In this document: positions 1-8,374 of the stretch, piece after piece
Layout: each line of letters opens with the position of its first letter
How positions within the stretch are numbered: position 1 is the stretch's first letter
Source of the DNA: a virus
Direction: 5' to 3' (one strand)
DNA length: 24,168 bases
Virus record (IMG/VR): IMGVR_UViG_3300033153_001766
Location: 1-24,168 of that record
The notes under the pieces: generated by a model
The model's database searches: none
What the model saw: the letters and a program-made list of their open reading frames with translations, nothing else
Told to the model about the DNA's origin: nothing
Translations under genes and position numbers: made by a program

Positions 1-75
1 GAACAAATATTATCTAAACCATGGGATTATCCCATAGAGATTCAAAGGTTCTATGACGCTGGAAGAGGCATATAA
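1..75 (+). CDS. C-terminal end of an unidentified upstream gene (partial)
   Basis: Frame 1 is open from the window edge and ends with TAA at 73-75, giving 24 residues that finish in FYDAGRGI. The stop lies 23 bases inside the next gene, an overlap of the kind seen elsewhere in this window, so I take it as a real gene end and not chance. Nothing in the fragment identifies the protein. A perfect 15-base palindrome lies inside it at 21-35. Confidence 0.5.
   Translation, partial: EQILSKPWDYPIEIQRFYDAGRGI
21..35. repeat. Perfect palindrome (7-base arms) just upstream of a gene start
   Basis: ATGGGAT-T-ATCCCAT is a perfect inverted repeat with a one-base centre. It ends 17 bases before the ATG at 53. 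It could be an operator, or it could be an accident of the coding sequence for PWDYPI. The one-base loop is too tight for an RNA hairpin with all pairs formed, so a dimeric protein site is the more natural reading if it has a function. Confidence 0.4.
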
Positions 76-304
76 GATTGTCCAGGGGGAAGCCTCTGAA
101 GAAGACGTATGTAAGATCTTAGAGTACTATATCTTACTACGCAAGGGACAGAAGGTGACAGTATTGCCGCCTAAAGCAAGCTCAGGAAATCAACAAGTTT
201 ACCTAGGTAAGCTTAACCTGATGTTCCTGATGTATTCACATGCAGTAGACTACATCCAGTTGATGCATGATAAACCAGATGAAGTAAAAAAGAAGTATGG
301 CTAA
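53..304 (+). CDS. Small protein of unknown function (83 aa)
   Basis: I do not recognise this protein. It starts MTLEEAYKIV and is predicted to be mostly helical, with a short basic stretch (RKGQKVTVLPPK, about residues 30-41) in the middle and a charged C-terminus. It overlaps the gene before it by 23 bases and the RepL-like gene after it by 8 bases (ATGGCTAA, where the start of one gene contains the stop of the other). That spacing suggests coupled translation with the winged-helix gene. The start is the first ATG in the frame; no clear ribosome binding site is visible. Its position among small regulatory genes does not settle a role. Confidence 0.7.
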   Translation: MTLEEAYKIVQGEASEEDVCKILEYYILLRKGQKVTVLPPKASSGNQQVYLGKLNLMFLMYSHAVDYIQLMHDKPDEVKKKYG

Positions 305-743
305 GAAGCTAGCACATATCGAAGAAACAGTAGACCGTACAACAGGAGAGATACAAACAGTCAAGAAGACTTTCGCAGTAAAGTCGAAGACTACCGAAGA
401 GTTCTTCATGGTATTCCTGTCCGGACTGAATGCTTTGTGTGCTCTATCTAGACCATCGGACATTAAAATCTTGGCATGTCTCTGTGAGCGTGCTGAGTAC
501 AACACTGGGATAGTCCGTCTGACAGCGAACGATAGAAAGGAGTTGGAGAAGAAGTTAGGTGTGAGAACACAAGCTTTCACTAACTCGCTATCACGCTTGA
601 AGAAGGCTAACTTGGTGACAGGCGACAGGGGAGCCTATGAGGTGAACCCACAGCACTTTTGGAAGGGGGAGACTAACGAAAGACAACGTCTGTTAAAGGC
701 AAGGAGTATGGATGTGCTTCTTAAATACAGACACGAACCTTAA
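297..743 (+). CDS. RepL-like winged-helix DNA-binding protein
   Basis: A 148-residue protein that looks like the winged-helix domain of the RepL family (plasmid replication/copy-control proteins, also common in phages). Residues 35-60 form a helical lead-in (EEFFMVFLSGLNAL), residues 74-104 hold the helix-turn-helix (LTANDRKELEKKLGV then TQAFTNSLSRLKKANLV), and residues 108-124 match the wing and end motif (GDRGAYEVNPQHFWKG; the Y-x-[VI]-NP and F-x-KG pattern is typical). It probably binds DNA as a replication initiator or transcription regulator; which of these cannot be decided here. It overlaps the previous gene by 8 bases and is followed 9 bases later by a phosphoesterase gene. The family call comes from pattern memory and has not been checked by a profile search. 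Confidence 0.7.
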   Translation: MAKKLAHIEETVDRTTGEIQTVKKTFAVKSKTTEEFFMVFLSGLNALCALSRPSDIKILACLCERAEYNTGIVRLTANDRKELEKKLGVRTQAFTNSLSRLKKANLVTGDRGAYEVNPQHFWKGETNERQRLLKARSMDVLLKYRHEP

Positions 744-752
744 AAAACAACT

Positions 753-1454
753 ATGAAAAACGATAGAATCCTCTTTATATCAGACTTACACACTCCGTAT
801 CATCATCAAGATGCTGTGGCTTTTCTTGCAACGATCAAGAAGAAATACAAGCCAACCAGAATCATTAATGTTGGTGACGAAGTCGATTATCACGCACTCT
901 CATTCCATCCAAGTAACCCGGATCTAGATTCAGCGGGGGTGGAGTTAAGTAGAGCAAAGGCATCGATTCAGGAGTTAGCTAGACTGTTTCCTAAGATGGA
1001 CCTAGTCCATTCTAACCATGGGAGCATGATCTACAGAAAAGCTAAGGTATCTGGTATGCCAAGACACGCCCTGAAGAGTTATAACGAGGTGTTGGGTGTG
1101 GATGAGGACTGGAAGTGGCATATGAATATTACCCTACCTCAGAAGTATGGTAAAGACATCTATGTTACTCACGGTTCTAGAAAGAACTCTGAGACGTACG
1201 CTAAACAAATGGGGTGTAACGTAGTGCAGGGACATTACCACGAGGATTTCCGCATAGGGTATCACAATACACCTAGTGGTCTGATTTGGGGTATGAACGT
1301 CGGATGTTTAATCGATGATGACTCGATGGCGTTTGAGTATAACAAGGTGAATCCATTCAAGCCTATCTTAGGATGTGGATTCGTGGATAAAGGTAGACCT
1401 TCTTTGATACCAATGATGGTTGACGGAAAAGGTAATTGGGATGGAAGAGTATAG
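753..1454 (+). CDS. Calcineurin-like metallophosphoesterase
   Basis: A 233-residue protein with the ordered metal-binding motifs of the calcineurin-like phosphoesterase superfamily: SDLH (D11, H13), GDEVD (G41, D42), SNHG (N88, H89), THG (H140) and GHYH (H161, H163). It would use two metal ions to hydrolyse a phosphomono- or diester; the natural substrate cannot be told from sequence. The usual GNH(D/E) motif is here SNHG, so the acidic residue after the histidine is missing while the catalytic Asn-His pair is kept. Such enzymes are common phage accessory genes, with proposed roles in nucleotide, RNA-end or DNA metabolism. Nine bases separate it from the RepL-like gene, and it overlaps the next small gene by 14 bases. 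Confidence 0.85.
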   Translation: MKNDRILFISDLHTPYHHQDAVAFLATIKKKYKPTRIINVGDEVDYHALSFHPSNPDLDSAGVELSRAKASIQELARLFPKMDLVHSNHGSMIYRKAKVSGMPRHALKSYNEVLGVDEDWKWHMNITLPQKYGKDIYVTHGSRKNSETYAKQMGCNVVQGHYHEDFRIGYHNTPSGLIWGMNVGCLIDDDSMAFEYNKVNPFKPILGCGFVDKGRPSLIPMMVDGKGNWDGRV

Positions 1455-1611
1455 ACTTATGAGATATGTGTATGACGATATAGAAACCGCGCTTACCATG
1501 TCGGATAAGTTTAAGGAACTCTTCTTGGATGAGGGGTTGTATGTAGGACACAACATCACCCCTTTACGTACCGGAAGGTACATGGTAAACATTAAAGTAG
1601 CAGTGGAATGA
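1441..1611 (+). CDS. Small protein of unknown function (56 aa)
   Basis: I do not recognise it. I place the start at the ATG at 1441 (MEEYRLMRYVYDD), which overlaps the phosphoesterase end by 14 bases and has a purine-rich GGAAAAGG upstream. A TTG at 1420 in the same frame is possible but less likely. The product is acidic in its first half and ends with a short beta-like segment (TGRYMVNIKVAV). The stop codon overlaps the ATG of the next gene at 1608 by 4 bases (ATGA), consistent with coupled translation. Confidence 0.6.
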   Translation: MEEYRLMRYVYDDIETALTMSDKFKELFLDEGLYVGHNITPLRTGRYMVNIKVAVE

Positions 1612-1976
1612 AGCTAACAACAAAAGTAGACAGACATACACATATCACTCACTGGATAAAACTTTGGAACGGTGGGATGCAACTCACTGATAAAGAGCAA
1701 GTTTTCTTCGGAGAGATACTGTATAGATATATGCACTTGATGGACAAAGGAATCAAAGAGCCTTACTTGGGCGAACTTGTGTTTAGCACTAAGCAGATGC
1801 AAGAGATCAAAAGTAAGCTGAAGTTGTCCAAACAAGGATTAACAAACTACAAGATGGCCCTGAGAGATAAAGGCTGTATTGTGAAAGGGGAAGAAGGATG
1901 GTTTGTACCTGAGATCTTGATACCGAAAAAGGAGGTAACATTTAGTTTTGAGTATGAAAAACGAACCAGTAACTAG
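1608..1976 (+). CDS. Probable helix-turn-helix protein
   Basis: A 122-residue protein whose layout suggests a winged-helix DNA-binding fold: a helix starting LTDKEQVFFGEILYRYM (residues 27-43), then FSTKQMQEIKSKLKLS (59-74), a candidate recognition helix KQGLTNYKMALRDKGC (75-90), and a beta-wing-like end, IVKGEEGWFVPEILIP (91-106). This resembles the arrangement in RepL-type proteins, but the closing NP motif is absent, so the family is uncertain. A role in phage gene regulation or replication is inferred from fold and neighbours only. The next gene starts 23 bases inside its 3' end, and a TAnnTTTG promoter-like box lies inside its last codons. Confidence 0.6.
   Translation: MKLTTKVDRHTHITHWIKLWNGGMQLTDKEQVFFGEILYRYMHLMDKGIKEPYLGELVFSTKQMQEIKSKLKLSKQGLTNYKMALRDKGCIVKGEEGWFVPEILIPKKEVTFSFEYEKRTSN
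1943..1950 (+). promoter_or_regulatory. TAnnTTTG promoter-like box, 3 bases before ATG
   Basis: TAGTTTTG matches the Bacteroidota minus-7 element TAnnTTTG and is followed by AGT and then the ATG at 1954. A TTG at 1917-1919 lies 23 bases upstream and could act as a loose minus-33 element. The box sits inside the 3' end of the preceding gene. The same arrangement occurs at 9356 and 14939, which raises confidence in this weaker example. A GGAGG at 1931-1935 is too far (18 bases) from the ATG to be a usual ribosome binding site. Confidence 0.4.
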
Positions 1977-2316
1977 AGAACAGCTTGAGGAAGCTATAAT
2001 GGAGCAAGAAGACTTAGAGTCTTTTAAGCCCAAACCTGTAGAGCAGATGGATCGCAAGGAGAAGAGGTCTCGTAAAAGATACTACGAGAAGGAACTCAAG
2101 AAGCATGAGCTACGTAAGCCGACCATCAATCTTACGCTGCGGAAGGAGCTAGGCGTCTTGAAGAAAGACGTAGTGAAGATGGGGGAGACAAGGATGAAAA
2201 TCTGTCAGACCTGTGAACACTTTAACAACACTAAGAAGAACTGTAACTTATGCGGGTGCCACATGCCAAAGAAAACCTTGGTCGAAACTGCCACCTGTCC
2301 AGACAAACGATGGTAA
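1954..2316 (+). CDS. Zinc-ribbon protein
   Basis: A 120-residue protein with a very basic, helical N-terminal two thirds (for example DRKEKRSRKRYYEKELKKHEL, residues 33-53) and a C-terminal cysteine cluster: C84-x2-C87, C97-x2-C100-x-C102 and C115, ending CPDKRW. This layout fits a small zinc ribbon of a type common in phage proteins and suggests nucleic-acid binding. The start at 1954 is preferred over the TTG at 1948 because TAnnTTTG-AGT-ATG is repeated at two other genes. If the box is active, this mRNA would have almost no leader. The next ATG follows one base after the stop. The specific function is unknown. Confidence 0.65.
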   Translation: MKNEPVTREQLEEAIMEQEDLESFKPKPVEQMDRKEKRSRKRYYEKELKKHELRKPTINLTLRKELGVLKKDVVKMGETRMKICQTCEHFNNTKKNCNLCGCHMPKKTLVETATCPDKRW

Positions 2317-2317
2317 T

Positions 2318-2809
2318 ATGATTACGACAATAGCACAGATAGAGAAACTTTATGACGAATCACTTCCTCTGTACTTACAGCCAGGTCAAGGAGCTAAGGA
2401 CTTATATAACTCAATAGCTATCCAACTGAAGGAGAAGCCAGGTAAGTTCTTGTTACTTAGTGCTTCAGAGATTAAGATGGTATGTGACTGTATCATGTAC
2501 GTTAACTCTTTCTCAGAAGACGAGACTCTTAGGTACTCAACTGAACCTATGGTAAGTATACCAGGAAAATCGTTTCCTATATACGATAAGGATGTGATCT
2601 CTAGACAGTACTCAGACCTTAAACTTAATGTTAAAAGAGGTGCACTACAGTCTAAGAACAGTACTATTCCTGCTCCTCATCATACTCATAATCCTTTCGA
2701 GATAGAGAAGATACGAGCTCAGCACAAGAAGAACCAACCAGGTATCAATTCTAGTGAGTTCTCAGTACCGTTAGAAGAAGAGTGGTTTTACGCAGCAGGA
2801 TTATTGTAA
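2318..2809 (+). CDS. Conserved-looking phage protein of unknown function (163 aa)
   Basis: I do not recognise a domain. I chose the ATG at 2318, one base after the zinc-ribbon stop, because upstream extension would run through that gene in another frame. The N-terminal half looks helical (IAQIEKLYDESLPLYL; SEIKMVCDCIMYVNSF), and the C-terminal half is richer in proline and histidine (IPAPHHTHNPFE), probably extended. It precedes the packaging genes with one base between it and the next ATG, so it is likely co-expressed with them. A packaging or virion role is inferred only from this position. Confidence 0.7.
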   Translation: MITTIAQIEKLYDESLPLYLQPGQGAKDLYNSIAIQLKEKPGKFLLLSASEIKMVCDCIMYVNSFSEDETLRYSTEPMVSIPGKSFPIYDKDVISRQYSDLKLNVKRGALQSKNSTIPAPHHTHNPFEIEKIRAQHKKNQPGINSSEFSVPLEEEWFYAAGLL

Positions 2810-2810
2810 C

Positions 2811-3398
2811 ATGGAGAACTTTAATATAGAAGACAGTTTTTGGGAGGCACATCCTGGGCTATTAGCTGCAGGGCCTTTCAAAGAGATTCATCGAACGGAT
2901 AAGAGCCGTAACAAGACTAATTCCAGCAAGCTTGCTTGGTGTATTAAGCTGATATGGAACAGGAAATCCGATTACTATAATTTACCAGAGACAGGGGAAA
3001 ACAACAAAATCGAGTTGATCTTTGGTGACTTCTTGGGAAACCCAAAGTATTACTATGAGAACAAAGAGAAAGTTGAAGACCTCAGACAGTTCTATCTTAA
3101 CTCGACAGAAACAGTCGCAATCAGAACCCTCCGTGGAATCGAGGAGAAACTTATGGAGCGTGACCGCTTCCTTAGAAATACTCCTTATGATGATGGAGGT
3201 GACCCTAGCGATCCTGATGGAGTGATGTTAGATATTGGTGACTGGGCCAAGAGGATAGACACCATTGATAAGATGATGGCTAACACAGAGAAGTTGTACA
3301 ACCTCTACGAAAAGGCTCGTAAGGTAGTGGAACAAGAAGAACAAGTAACCGCTATGGGAGGGGCTCAGGAGTCTCTCACAGATAATGGAGGGATATAA
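2811..3398 (+). CDS. Unknown protein upstream of terminase; small-terminase candidate by position
   Basis: A 195-residue protein with no motif I can name. The first 100 residues mix helix and basic patches (IHRTDKSRNKTNSSK, about 26-40), and the C-terminal half is strongly helical with a coiled-coil look (EEKLMERDRFL; KRIDTIDKMMANTEKLYNLYEKARKVVEQEE). It stands two genes before the large terminase, a common place for a small terminase, and oligomerising helices plus a basic N-terminus would fit. That is positional inference: I see no definite helix-turn-helix. Its stop overlaps the next start as TAATG, suggesting coupled translation with the HU/IHF-like gene. Confidence 0.6.
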   Translation: MENFNIEDSFWEAHPGLLAAGPFKEIHRTDKSRNKTNSSKLAWCIKLIWNRKSDYYNLPETGENNKIELIFGDFLGNPKYYYENKEKVEDLRQFYLNSTETVAIRTLRGIEEKLMERDRFLRNTPYDDGGDPSDPDGVMLDIGDWAKRIDTIDKMMANTEKLYNLYEKARKVVEQEEQVTAMGGAQESLTDNGGI

Positions 3399-3652
3399 TG
3401 AGTAGTACTGCAGCATTGCATAAGAAGACCTATCAGAAGCTTGCTAAAGAGTTCGGATTACCCGTAGAGCAAGTGAGGAAGATGTGTGAATCTCAGTTTG
3501 AGTTTACTAAGGAAGTGATTCAGTCTGGGGAGGATGAACAAGTCCGCCTTCAGTATCTGGGTCTCTTTCAAGTAAAACCGGGAAGAAGGGAAACCGTGAG
3601 AAAGAGAAGAGAGCACATAAAGAAGTACAGGAATGAAAATCGACAAACGTAA
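3398..3652 (+). CDS. HU/IHF-like DNA-bending protein
   Basis: An 84-residue protein close to the usual HU/IHF length (about 90). Residues 7-43 fit the two N-terminal helices (KKTYQKLAKEFGLPVEQVRKMCESQFEFTKEVI in outline), and residues 48-62 fit the strand and turn VRLQYLGLFQVKPGR, which parallels the HU pattern of charged-hydrophobic-LG-x-F-x-V. The C-terminus is very basic (RRETVRKRREHIKKYR). The long DNA-contacting arms of typical HU are shortened or replaced by this tail. HU/IHF-like genes within virion cassettes are known from crAss-like phages. Here it sits directly before the large terminase and overlaps it by 20 bases, so a role at the packaging start site is an attractive inference. 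Confidence 0.65.
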   Translation: MSSTAALHKKTYQKLAKEFGLPVEQVRKMCESQFEFTKEVIQSGEDEQVRLQYLGLFQVKPGRRETVRKRREHIKKYRNENRQT

Positions 3653-5936
3653 CGATGAAGCTAACTATGTAGATGAGGGAAGACATAGTAAGCACGTATC
3701 TAACAAACACTTCCTTCATGACATAGTATCACCATACCCACTGTCAGTTAAATACAAACCATACTGGGCCGAGATCAAGAGGCGATGTATGGAAGGCTTT
3801 TGGCATGATGGTAAGTGGATGCCAGGACCACTATATTTCTACGTGAATATCTGTAAGATCAGGATCGATAAGAAAGGTGGGGGTACAACCAAGATTATTG
3901 GTAGACCATTTCTCAGAGATTTGGAGTGGGAGAAAGCATACGTTCTTATGGAAGCTAGAGGGTTCTCTGGTTTCGCAGAAGATGAGGACTATACATGCTA
4001 TGACGAGTTCGCTAAACTAGACAAAGTAGACGATGAAGAAAGAGACGAAATCATTGCAAGCGCTCCGGAAAGCGCTGTTACACTCAACGGAGAGGGACAT
4101 AGAGTTCCTAAAACATATGTCAGACCTAGGTATTATCTACGAAAACTCCACAGCAGAAACTTCGGAAAACCCTTGTTTAAGTCGGCAGCTTGGAATGTCA
4201 TTGATATCGAATGTAGGGGAGGAGGAAAGTCTTACTGGGGAGCAAATGGAATTGTTCTACATCCCTTTTTGATGGATGGGGTGTATGACTACGATGACTA
4301 CTTGTATCAGAGAGACGTAGTTAAGGATCCGTATACAACCGATATTATCGTAGGTGCGATTGACGGTAAGTACACGAAGGATTTACTTGAGAAGGTACAG
4401 TTAGGTATCGACAACTTAACAGGTGCTTTTGAGACACAAGGTAAGCTATTCCCTAGTCCACTTAGCAAGAGAACTACTGGTTCTTGGTACTCAGGTAAGC
4501 AGTTTGTTACCAATGAGTATGACGTTAAGAAGGGTAATGACTGGATCAAGAAAGGGTCTAAGAGTAAGATCTATCACCGTACGTTTAAGGATGATGAACA
4601 CGCAGGTAACGGTATTCGTATCTCGTTAGGAGTACTTGAGGAGGTTGGTTTCTTCTATAACCTGAAAGAATCCTTAGGTCACATGAAGGATACTATGTAT
4701 GGTGGTGATGGACGTAAGTTCGGAACTTTGTACATGTTTGGTACAGGAGGAGATATGGAAGGAGGGTCCTCAGAGGCTGCTCGTGACGTTTTCTTTGACC
4801 CAGAGGCCTATGACTGCTTAAGCTTCGAGAACGTGTGGGAGGACAATGGTATGGACGTTGGATTCTTCGTACCGTATCACATGGGTATTAACAAGTTCAA
4901 GGACGAGGAAGGTATCACTGATGTGGCCCGTTCTAAGAAGTTCGTTGAGAAGAAACGTGACAAGCTGAGAAAAGCTAAGAATAAACAACCACTTTACCAT
5001 GAAGAACAAAACAACCCAGAGACTCCAAGTGAAGCATTCTCAGTTCCAGACGGGAACTTATTCCCAGTTGGTGAACTGCGAGAACATAAAAACTGGTTAC
5101 TGTCAACGGTTAAAACAGACGGCTTTGTTGCCGGTGACTGTGGAACGCTCGTTTGGGAACAGGGAGAAGATGATAAACCACAGATCAAGTGGAAACCCGA
5201 TCTTGATGGTGTTCTTAAGCCTTGTGGCTTCCCTGTAAAACAGAAGGACGATAAGACAGGATGTATACAGATTTGGGAACACCCACAGAAAATTGATGGG
5301 ACCATTCCATATGGTATGTACATAGCTGGGACTGACCCTTATGATCAGGACCAGGCAGATAACACGAGCTCCCTCGGGTCTACGTTTATCTACAAGACGT
5401 TCCATACATCGGAAGGAATCTATGAATGGCCTGTGGCTGAGTACACTGCAAGGCCTGCTACAGCGGCAGAACACCACGAAAACATCAGGAAGTTACTCAC
5501 GTACTATAACGCAAGGGATCTTTACGAGAACGAAAGAAACACTCTGAAGATGCACTTTGAACACAAAAATTCACTATATTTGCTAACTAAGACTCCAACC
5601 CTGCTCAAAGCTACAGAAGGAAGCAAGGTAAACCGTCAGTATGGTATCCATATGACGAAGCAGATAAAGAGTGAGCTAGAGATCTATACGAGAGACTGGC
5701 TACTACAAGAGAGAGGGGGAGGTAAGCTGAATCTACACATGATCTACAGTCTACCATTAATCGAGGAGTTAATACGGTATAACGAAACCGGAAACTTTGA
5801 CCGTGTGATTTCCTTCATGTTGGTGATACTTCATCGCCTTCACAACCACAAGATTAAAGTTGAAGCAGTTAAAACAGAAGCAAAAGCTCAGGATCCATTC
5901 CTGACTCGAGCATTTACAGGCAAGTTCTATGGCTAA
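3633..5936 (+). CDS. terL: Terminase large subunit (DNA-packaging ATPase/nuclease)
   Basis: This 767-residue protein is the motor that pumps DNA into the prohead and cuts the concatemer. The ATPase domain has a Walker A-type loop RGGGKS (residues 195-200, K199), a Walker B-like segment ISLGVLEEVGFF (330-341, acidic pair E336-E337) and a later GTLYMFGTGG stretch like the coupling motif. The C-terminal RNase H-fold nuclease shows AGTDPYDQDQAD, with D568 the likely first metal ligand. About 190 residues precede Walker A, longer than in many terminases; my recollection is that crAss-like homologues share this. It overlaps the HU/IHF-like gene by 20 bases and the portal gene by 8 bases (ATGGCTAA), as expected for a packaging module. 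A TATATTTG at 5575-5582 lies inside the gene and leads to no start codon. Confidence 0.93.
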   Translation: MKIDKRNDEANYVDEGRHSKHVSNKHFLHDIVSPYPLSVKYKPYWAEIKRRCMEGFWHDGKWMPGPLYFYVNICKIRIDKKGGGTTKIIGRPFLRDLEWEKAYVLMEARGFSGFAEDEDYTCYDEFAKLDKVDDEERDEIIASAPESAVTLNGEGHRVPKTYVRPRYYLRKLHSRNFGKPLFKSAAWNVIDIECRGGGKSYWGANGIVLHPFLMDGVYDYDDYLYQRDVVKDPYTTDIIVGAIDGKYTKDLLEKVQLGIDNLTGAFETQGKLFPSPLSKRTTGSWYSGKQFVTNEYDVKKGNDWIKKGSKSKIYHRTFKDDEHAGNGIRISLGVLEEVGFFYNLKESLGHMKDTMYGGDGRKFGTLYMFGTGGDMEGGSSEAARDVFFDPEAYDCLSFENVWEDNGMDVGFFVPYHMGINKFKDEEGITDVARSKKFVEKKRDKLRKAKNKQPLYHEEQNNPETPSEAFSVPDGNLFPVGELREHKNWLLSTVKTDGFVAGDCGTLVWEQGEDDKPQIKWKPDLDGVLKPCGFPVKQKDDKTGCIQIWEHPQKIDGTIPYGMYIAGTDPYDQDQADNTSSLGSTFIYKTFHTSEGIYEWPVAEYTARPATAAEHHENIRKLLTYYNARDLYENERNTLKMHFEHKNSLYLLTKTPTLLKATEGSKVNRQYGIHMTKQIKSELEIYTRDWLLQERGGGKLNLHMIYSLPLIEELIRYNETGNFDRVISFMLVILHRLHNHKIKVEAVKTEAKAQDPFLTRAFTGKFYG

Positions 5937-8373
5937 CGAATTTTATACTAATCAACTGACGGCTGCTATGCCACCCCAGAAACTCTCTCACGCAAAGAAG
6001 GGTAAGGAGTGGCGTAAAAGCTGTGTCGCTGCAGTAGCTACCATGGGAGACGGAGACGTGTCTAATGGTAGGACTACTTGGGCAAGAAAGCAAACTAACT
6101 ATGATCTGGTTAACTCTATTACCAATCCTAAAGACTTCAAGCATGTCTTGGACCCTTATGGTGTTGGAGAAGCTAAGATAGGTAACCAGCCGGCAAAGAT
6201 GAGGGACATCAACTTGATCGTTAACAAGATTAACTTACTTAAGGGTGAGGAGATGAGTCGTCCTTTCAACTTCCAGGTAGTTGCTACTAACGGAGAAGCA
6301 GAGTCATTCCGTGAGGAAGAGATGAAAAAGATGCTTCTTAAGACTGCTCAGCAAATCATAGCTAAAGAGAGCGGTATTCCACAGTTACAGGAAACGGATC
6401 CTAATACAGGAGAGCCAGTAGAACCTCAGACTTTTAAACAGGTAGAAGAATACGCAATGTCTTCTATCAAAGATATCAGAGAGCAATGGGCTGCAGATAT
6501 CCTGAAGTACTTAGAGCATAAAGAGAATCTAGCATTACGTTTCAACGAAGGTTGGGAGCATGCTATGATTGCGGCCGAAGAGATCTATTATGTAGGTATC
6601 GTTAACGGAGAACCTAAGCTACGTGTATGTAACCCTCTTAACTGCGACTTTGATCGTAACCCAGATAACCCTAACATTGAAGATGGGGACTGGTTCAGAG
6701 AGGACCGTTGGATGACAGGAGGTCAGATCTTAGACGAGTACGGTGAGTACATGACTGAAGATGAGGTCAAACGTCTAGATAACGGGCAACTTAAGCAGAA
6801 CTTGAACAACGATATGGTTCCAGGGTTTGCTTACTCGAAGAGCGATATCAACTCATTTGAGTACGGCCGTAATGGGTCCCGTACACAAAGCAACAACAAG
6901 CAATACAGAGTTACTCACGTCGTATGGAAGTCTATGAAGAAGGTAGGCTTTGTTGAATACGAGGATGAGAACGGAGATACTCAGACCGGTATGGTCGATG
7001 AAACCTTCAAGCTTACCCCGGAGATGAAAGCCTCGGGGTACACCTTGGAGTGGAGATGGATTCCTGACGTGTGGCATGGTACACAGATCGGAGACATGTT
7101 CTTAAACATAGAGCCTATGCCTAACCAGAGCCGCTCTATGGATAATCCAAGTGAGGTGAAACTACCTTACATTGGACGCGTATACAACGCAACTAACTCG
7201 GTGCAGACCAGTTTAGTAGACTTACTTAAACCTCACCAGTATCTATACAACATCGTATGGTACAGATTGGAGATGGAACTTGCTAAGGCAAAGGGTAAGA
7301 AAATGGTTATGGATATCGCTCAGATTCCACGTAGTGAAGGTATTGACCTTGACAAGTGGATGTACATGTTCGATAACGTAGGTATTGCCTTCATTAACTC
7401 ATTCGAGGAAGGTAAGGATAAGTTCCAGGGACAGACGTCTCAGTTCAATCAGTTCAGTAACATTGACATGGGACTATCTCAAGCGGTTGGACAATATGTG
7501 AATATCCTAGCTAAGATTGAGCAACTAGTGGATAAGATTGTGGGAATCACTCCTCAGAGAGAAGGATCGGTTCAAGCAAGTGAAACTGCTACTGCTACTC
7601 GAATGGCAACAAATAACTCGTCTTACATTACTGAACCTTGGTTCTACACACACAACGAGATTAAGAAGAAAGTCCTTACACAGTTACTAGAAACCGCGAA
7701 ATTCGCATATCCAGACAAGAAGAAGATTCACTATATCCTTGATGATGTTCAGCGTGTATTTGCTGATATCGACATGGAGAAGTTTGCTGATTCGGATTAC
7801 GGAGTATTCTTGAGTAACTCGTCTAGAGATAACATGATCTTCACTAAGCTTGAACAAATGGCTCAGATGGCACTGTCTGCTGACAAAGCAACGTTCTCTG
7901 ATGTTATCAAGATGTTCAAAGCAGAATCGATTTCTGAGTTGTCTAACCACATTGAGAAGTCTGAAGCGAAGAAAATGGAGCAAGAACAAGCTCAGATGCA
8001 AGCTCAACAAGAGATGCAACAACAGCAGATCGAGGCTAACGAACGTGAGAAAGAGGCTGAACGAGAGTTCATCGCAGAGCAGAATCAACTTGATAGAGAA
8101 GCTAAGCTTCAAGAAGCCGCGATTAAAGCAGCCAACTTTGATACTGACACTGCCGATTCAGGACAGATCGAAGTCTTGGAAGCTAGCAAGTTAGCAATCG
8201 AACAAAGTCGTATAGCTGCAGACAGAGCTGATAAGCAACATGACAGAGCTGTTGGCCAAGTAGAGAATGCTAAAGACCGTGCTGTCAAGATGGAAGAGAT
8301 TCGATCTAAAGAGCGCATTGCTAAAGATAATAATAGAACCGCCTTGAAGAACAAGGTATCAGGAGAAAAGTAA
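5929..8373 (+). CDS. Portal protein
   Basis: At 814 residues and directly after the large terminase, this is the expected portal: the twelve-subunit ring at the capsid vertex through which DNA passes. The middle (for example KLPYIGRVYNATNSVQTSLVDLL and VGITPQREGSVQASETATATRM in outline) has the look of crAss-like and P22-type portals. Residues from about 677 to 814 form a long Gln/Glu/Arg-rich coiled coil (MEQEQAQMQAQQEMQQQQIE), which could form a barrel-like extension into the capsid as in P22. The gene starts inside the terminase stop (8-base overlap) and is followed by the next ATG one base after its stop. The call is firm from length, order and overall pattern; no fold prediction was run. 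Confidence 0.88.
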   Translation: MANEFYTNQLTAAMPPQKLSHAKKGKEWRKSCVAAVATMGDGDVSNGRTTWARKQTNYDLVNSITNPKDFKHVLDPYGVGEAKIGNQPAKMRDINLIVNKINLLKGEEMSRPFNFQVVATNGEAESFREEEMKKMLLKTAQQIIAKESGIPQLQETDPNTGEPVEPQTFKQVEEYAMSSIKDIREQWAADILKYLEHKENLALRFNEGWEHAMIAAEEIYYVGIVNGEPKLRVCNPLNCDFDRNPDNPNIEDGDWFREDRWMTGGQILDEYGEYMTEDEVKRLDNGQLKQNLNNDMVPGFAYSKSDINSFEYGRNGSRTQSNNKQYRVTHVVWKSMKKVGFVEYEDENGDTQTGMVDETFKLTPEMKASGYTLEWRWIPDVWHGTQIGDMFLNIEPMPNQSRSMDNPSEVKLPYIGRVYNATNSVQTSLVDLLKPHQYLYNIVWYRLEMELAKAKGKKMVMDIAQIPRSEGIDLDKWMYMFDNVGIAFINSFEEGKDKFQGQTSQFNQFSNIDMGLSQAVGQYVNILAKIEQLVDKIVGITPQREGSVQASETATATRMATNNSSYITEPWFYTHNEIKKKVLTQLLETAKFAYPDKKKIHYILDDVQRVFADIDMEKFADSDYGVFLSNSSRDNMIFTKLEQMAQMALSADKATFSDVIKMFKAESISELSNHIEKSEAKKMEQEQAQMQAQQEMQQQQIEANEREKEAEREFIAEQNQLDREAKLQEAAIKAANFDTDTADSGQIEVLEASKLAIEQSRIAADRADKQHDRAVGQVENAKDRAVKMEEIRSKERIAKDNNRTALKNKVSGEK

Positions 8374-8374
8374 T

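Noticed and set aside
2213-2317. Upstream start for the 163-residue protein
   Set aside because: It would read through the cysteine-rich end of the zinc-ribbon gene in another frame. The ATG at 2318 follows that gene's stop by one base, as is normal here.
5575-5582. TATATTTG box inside the terminase gene
   Set aside because: Perfect match to the box but no start codon nearby and deep inside a gene; treated as chance, as are similar internal matches in the muzzle gene.
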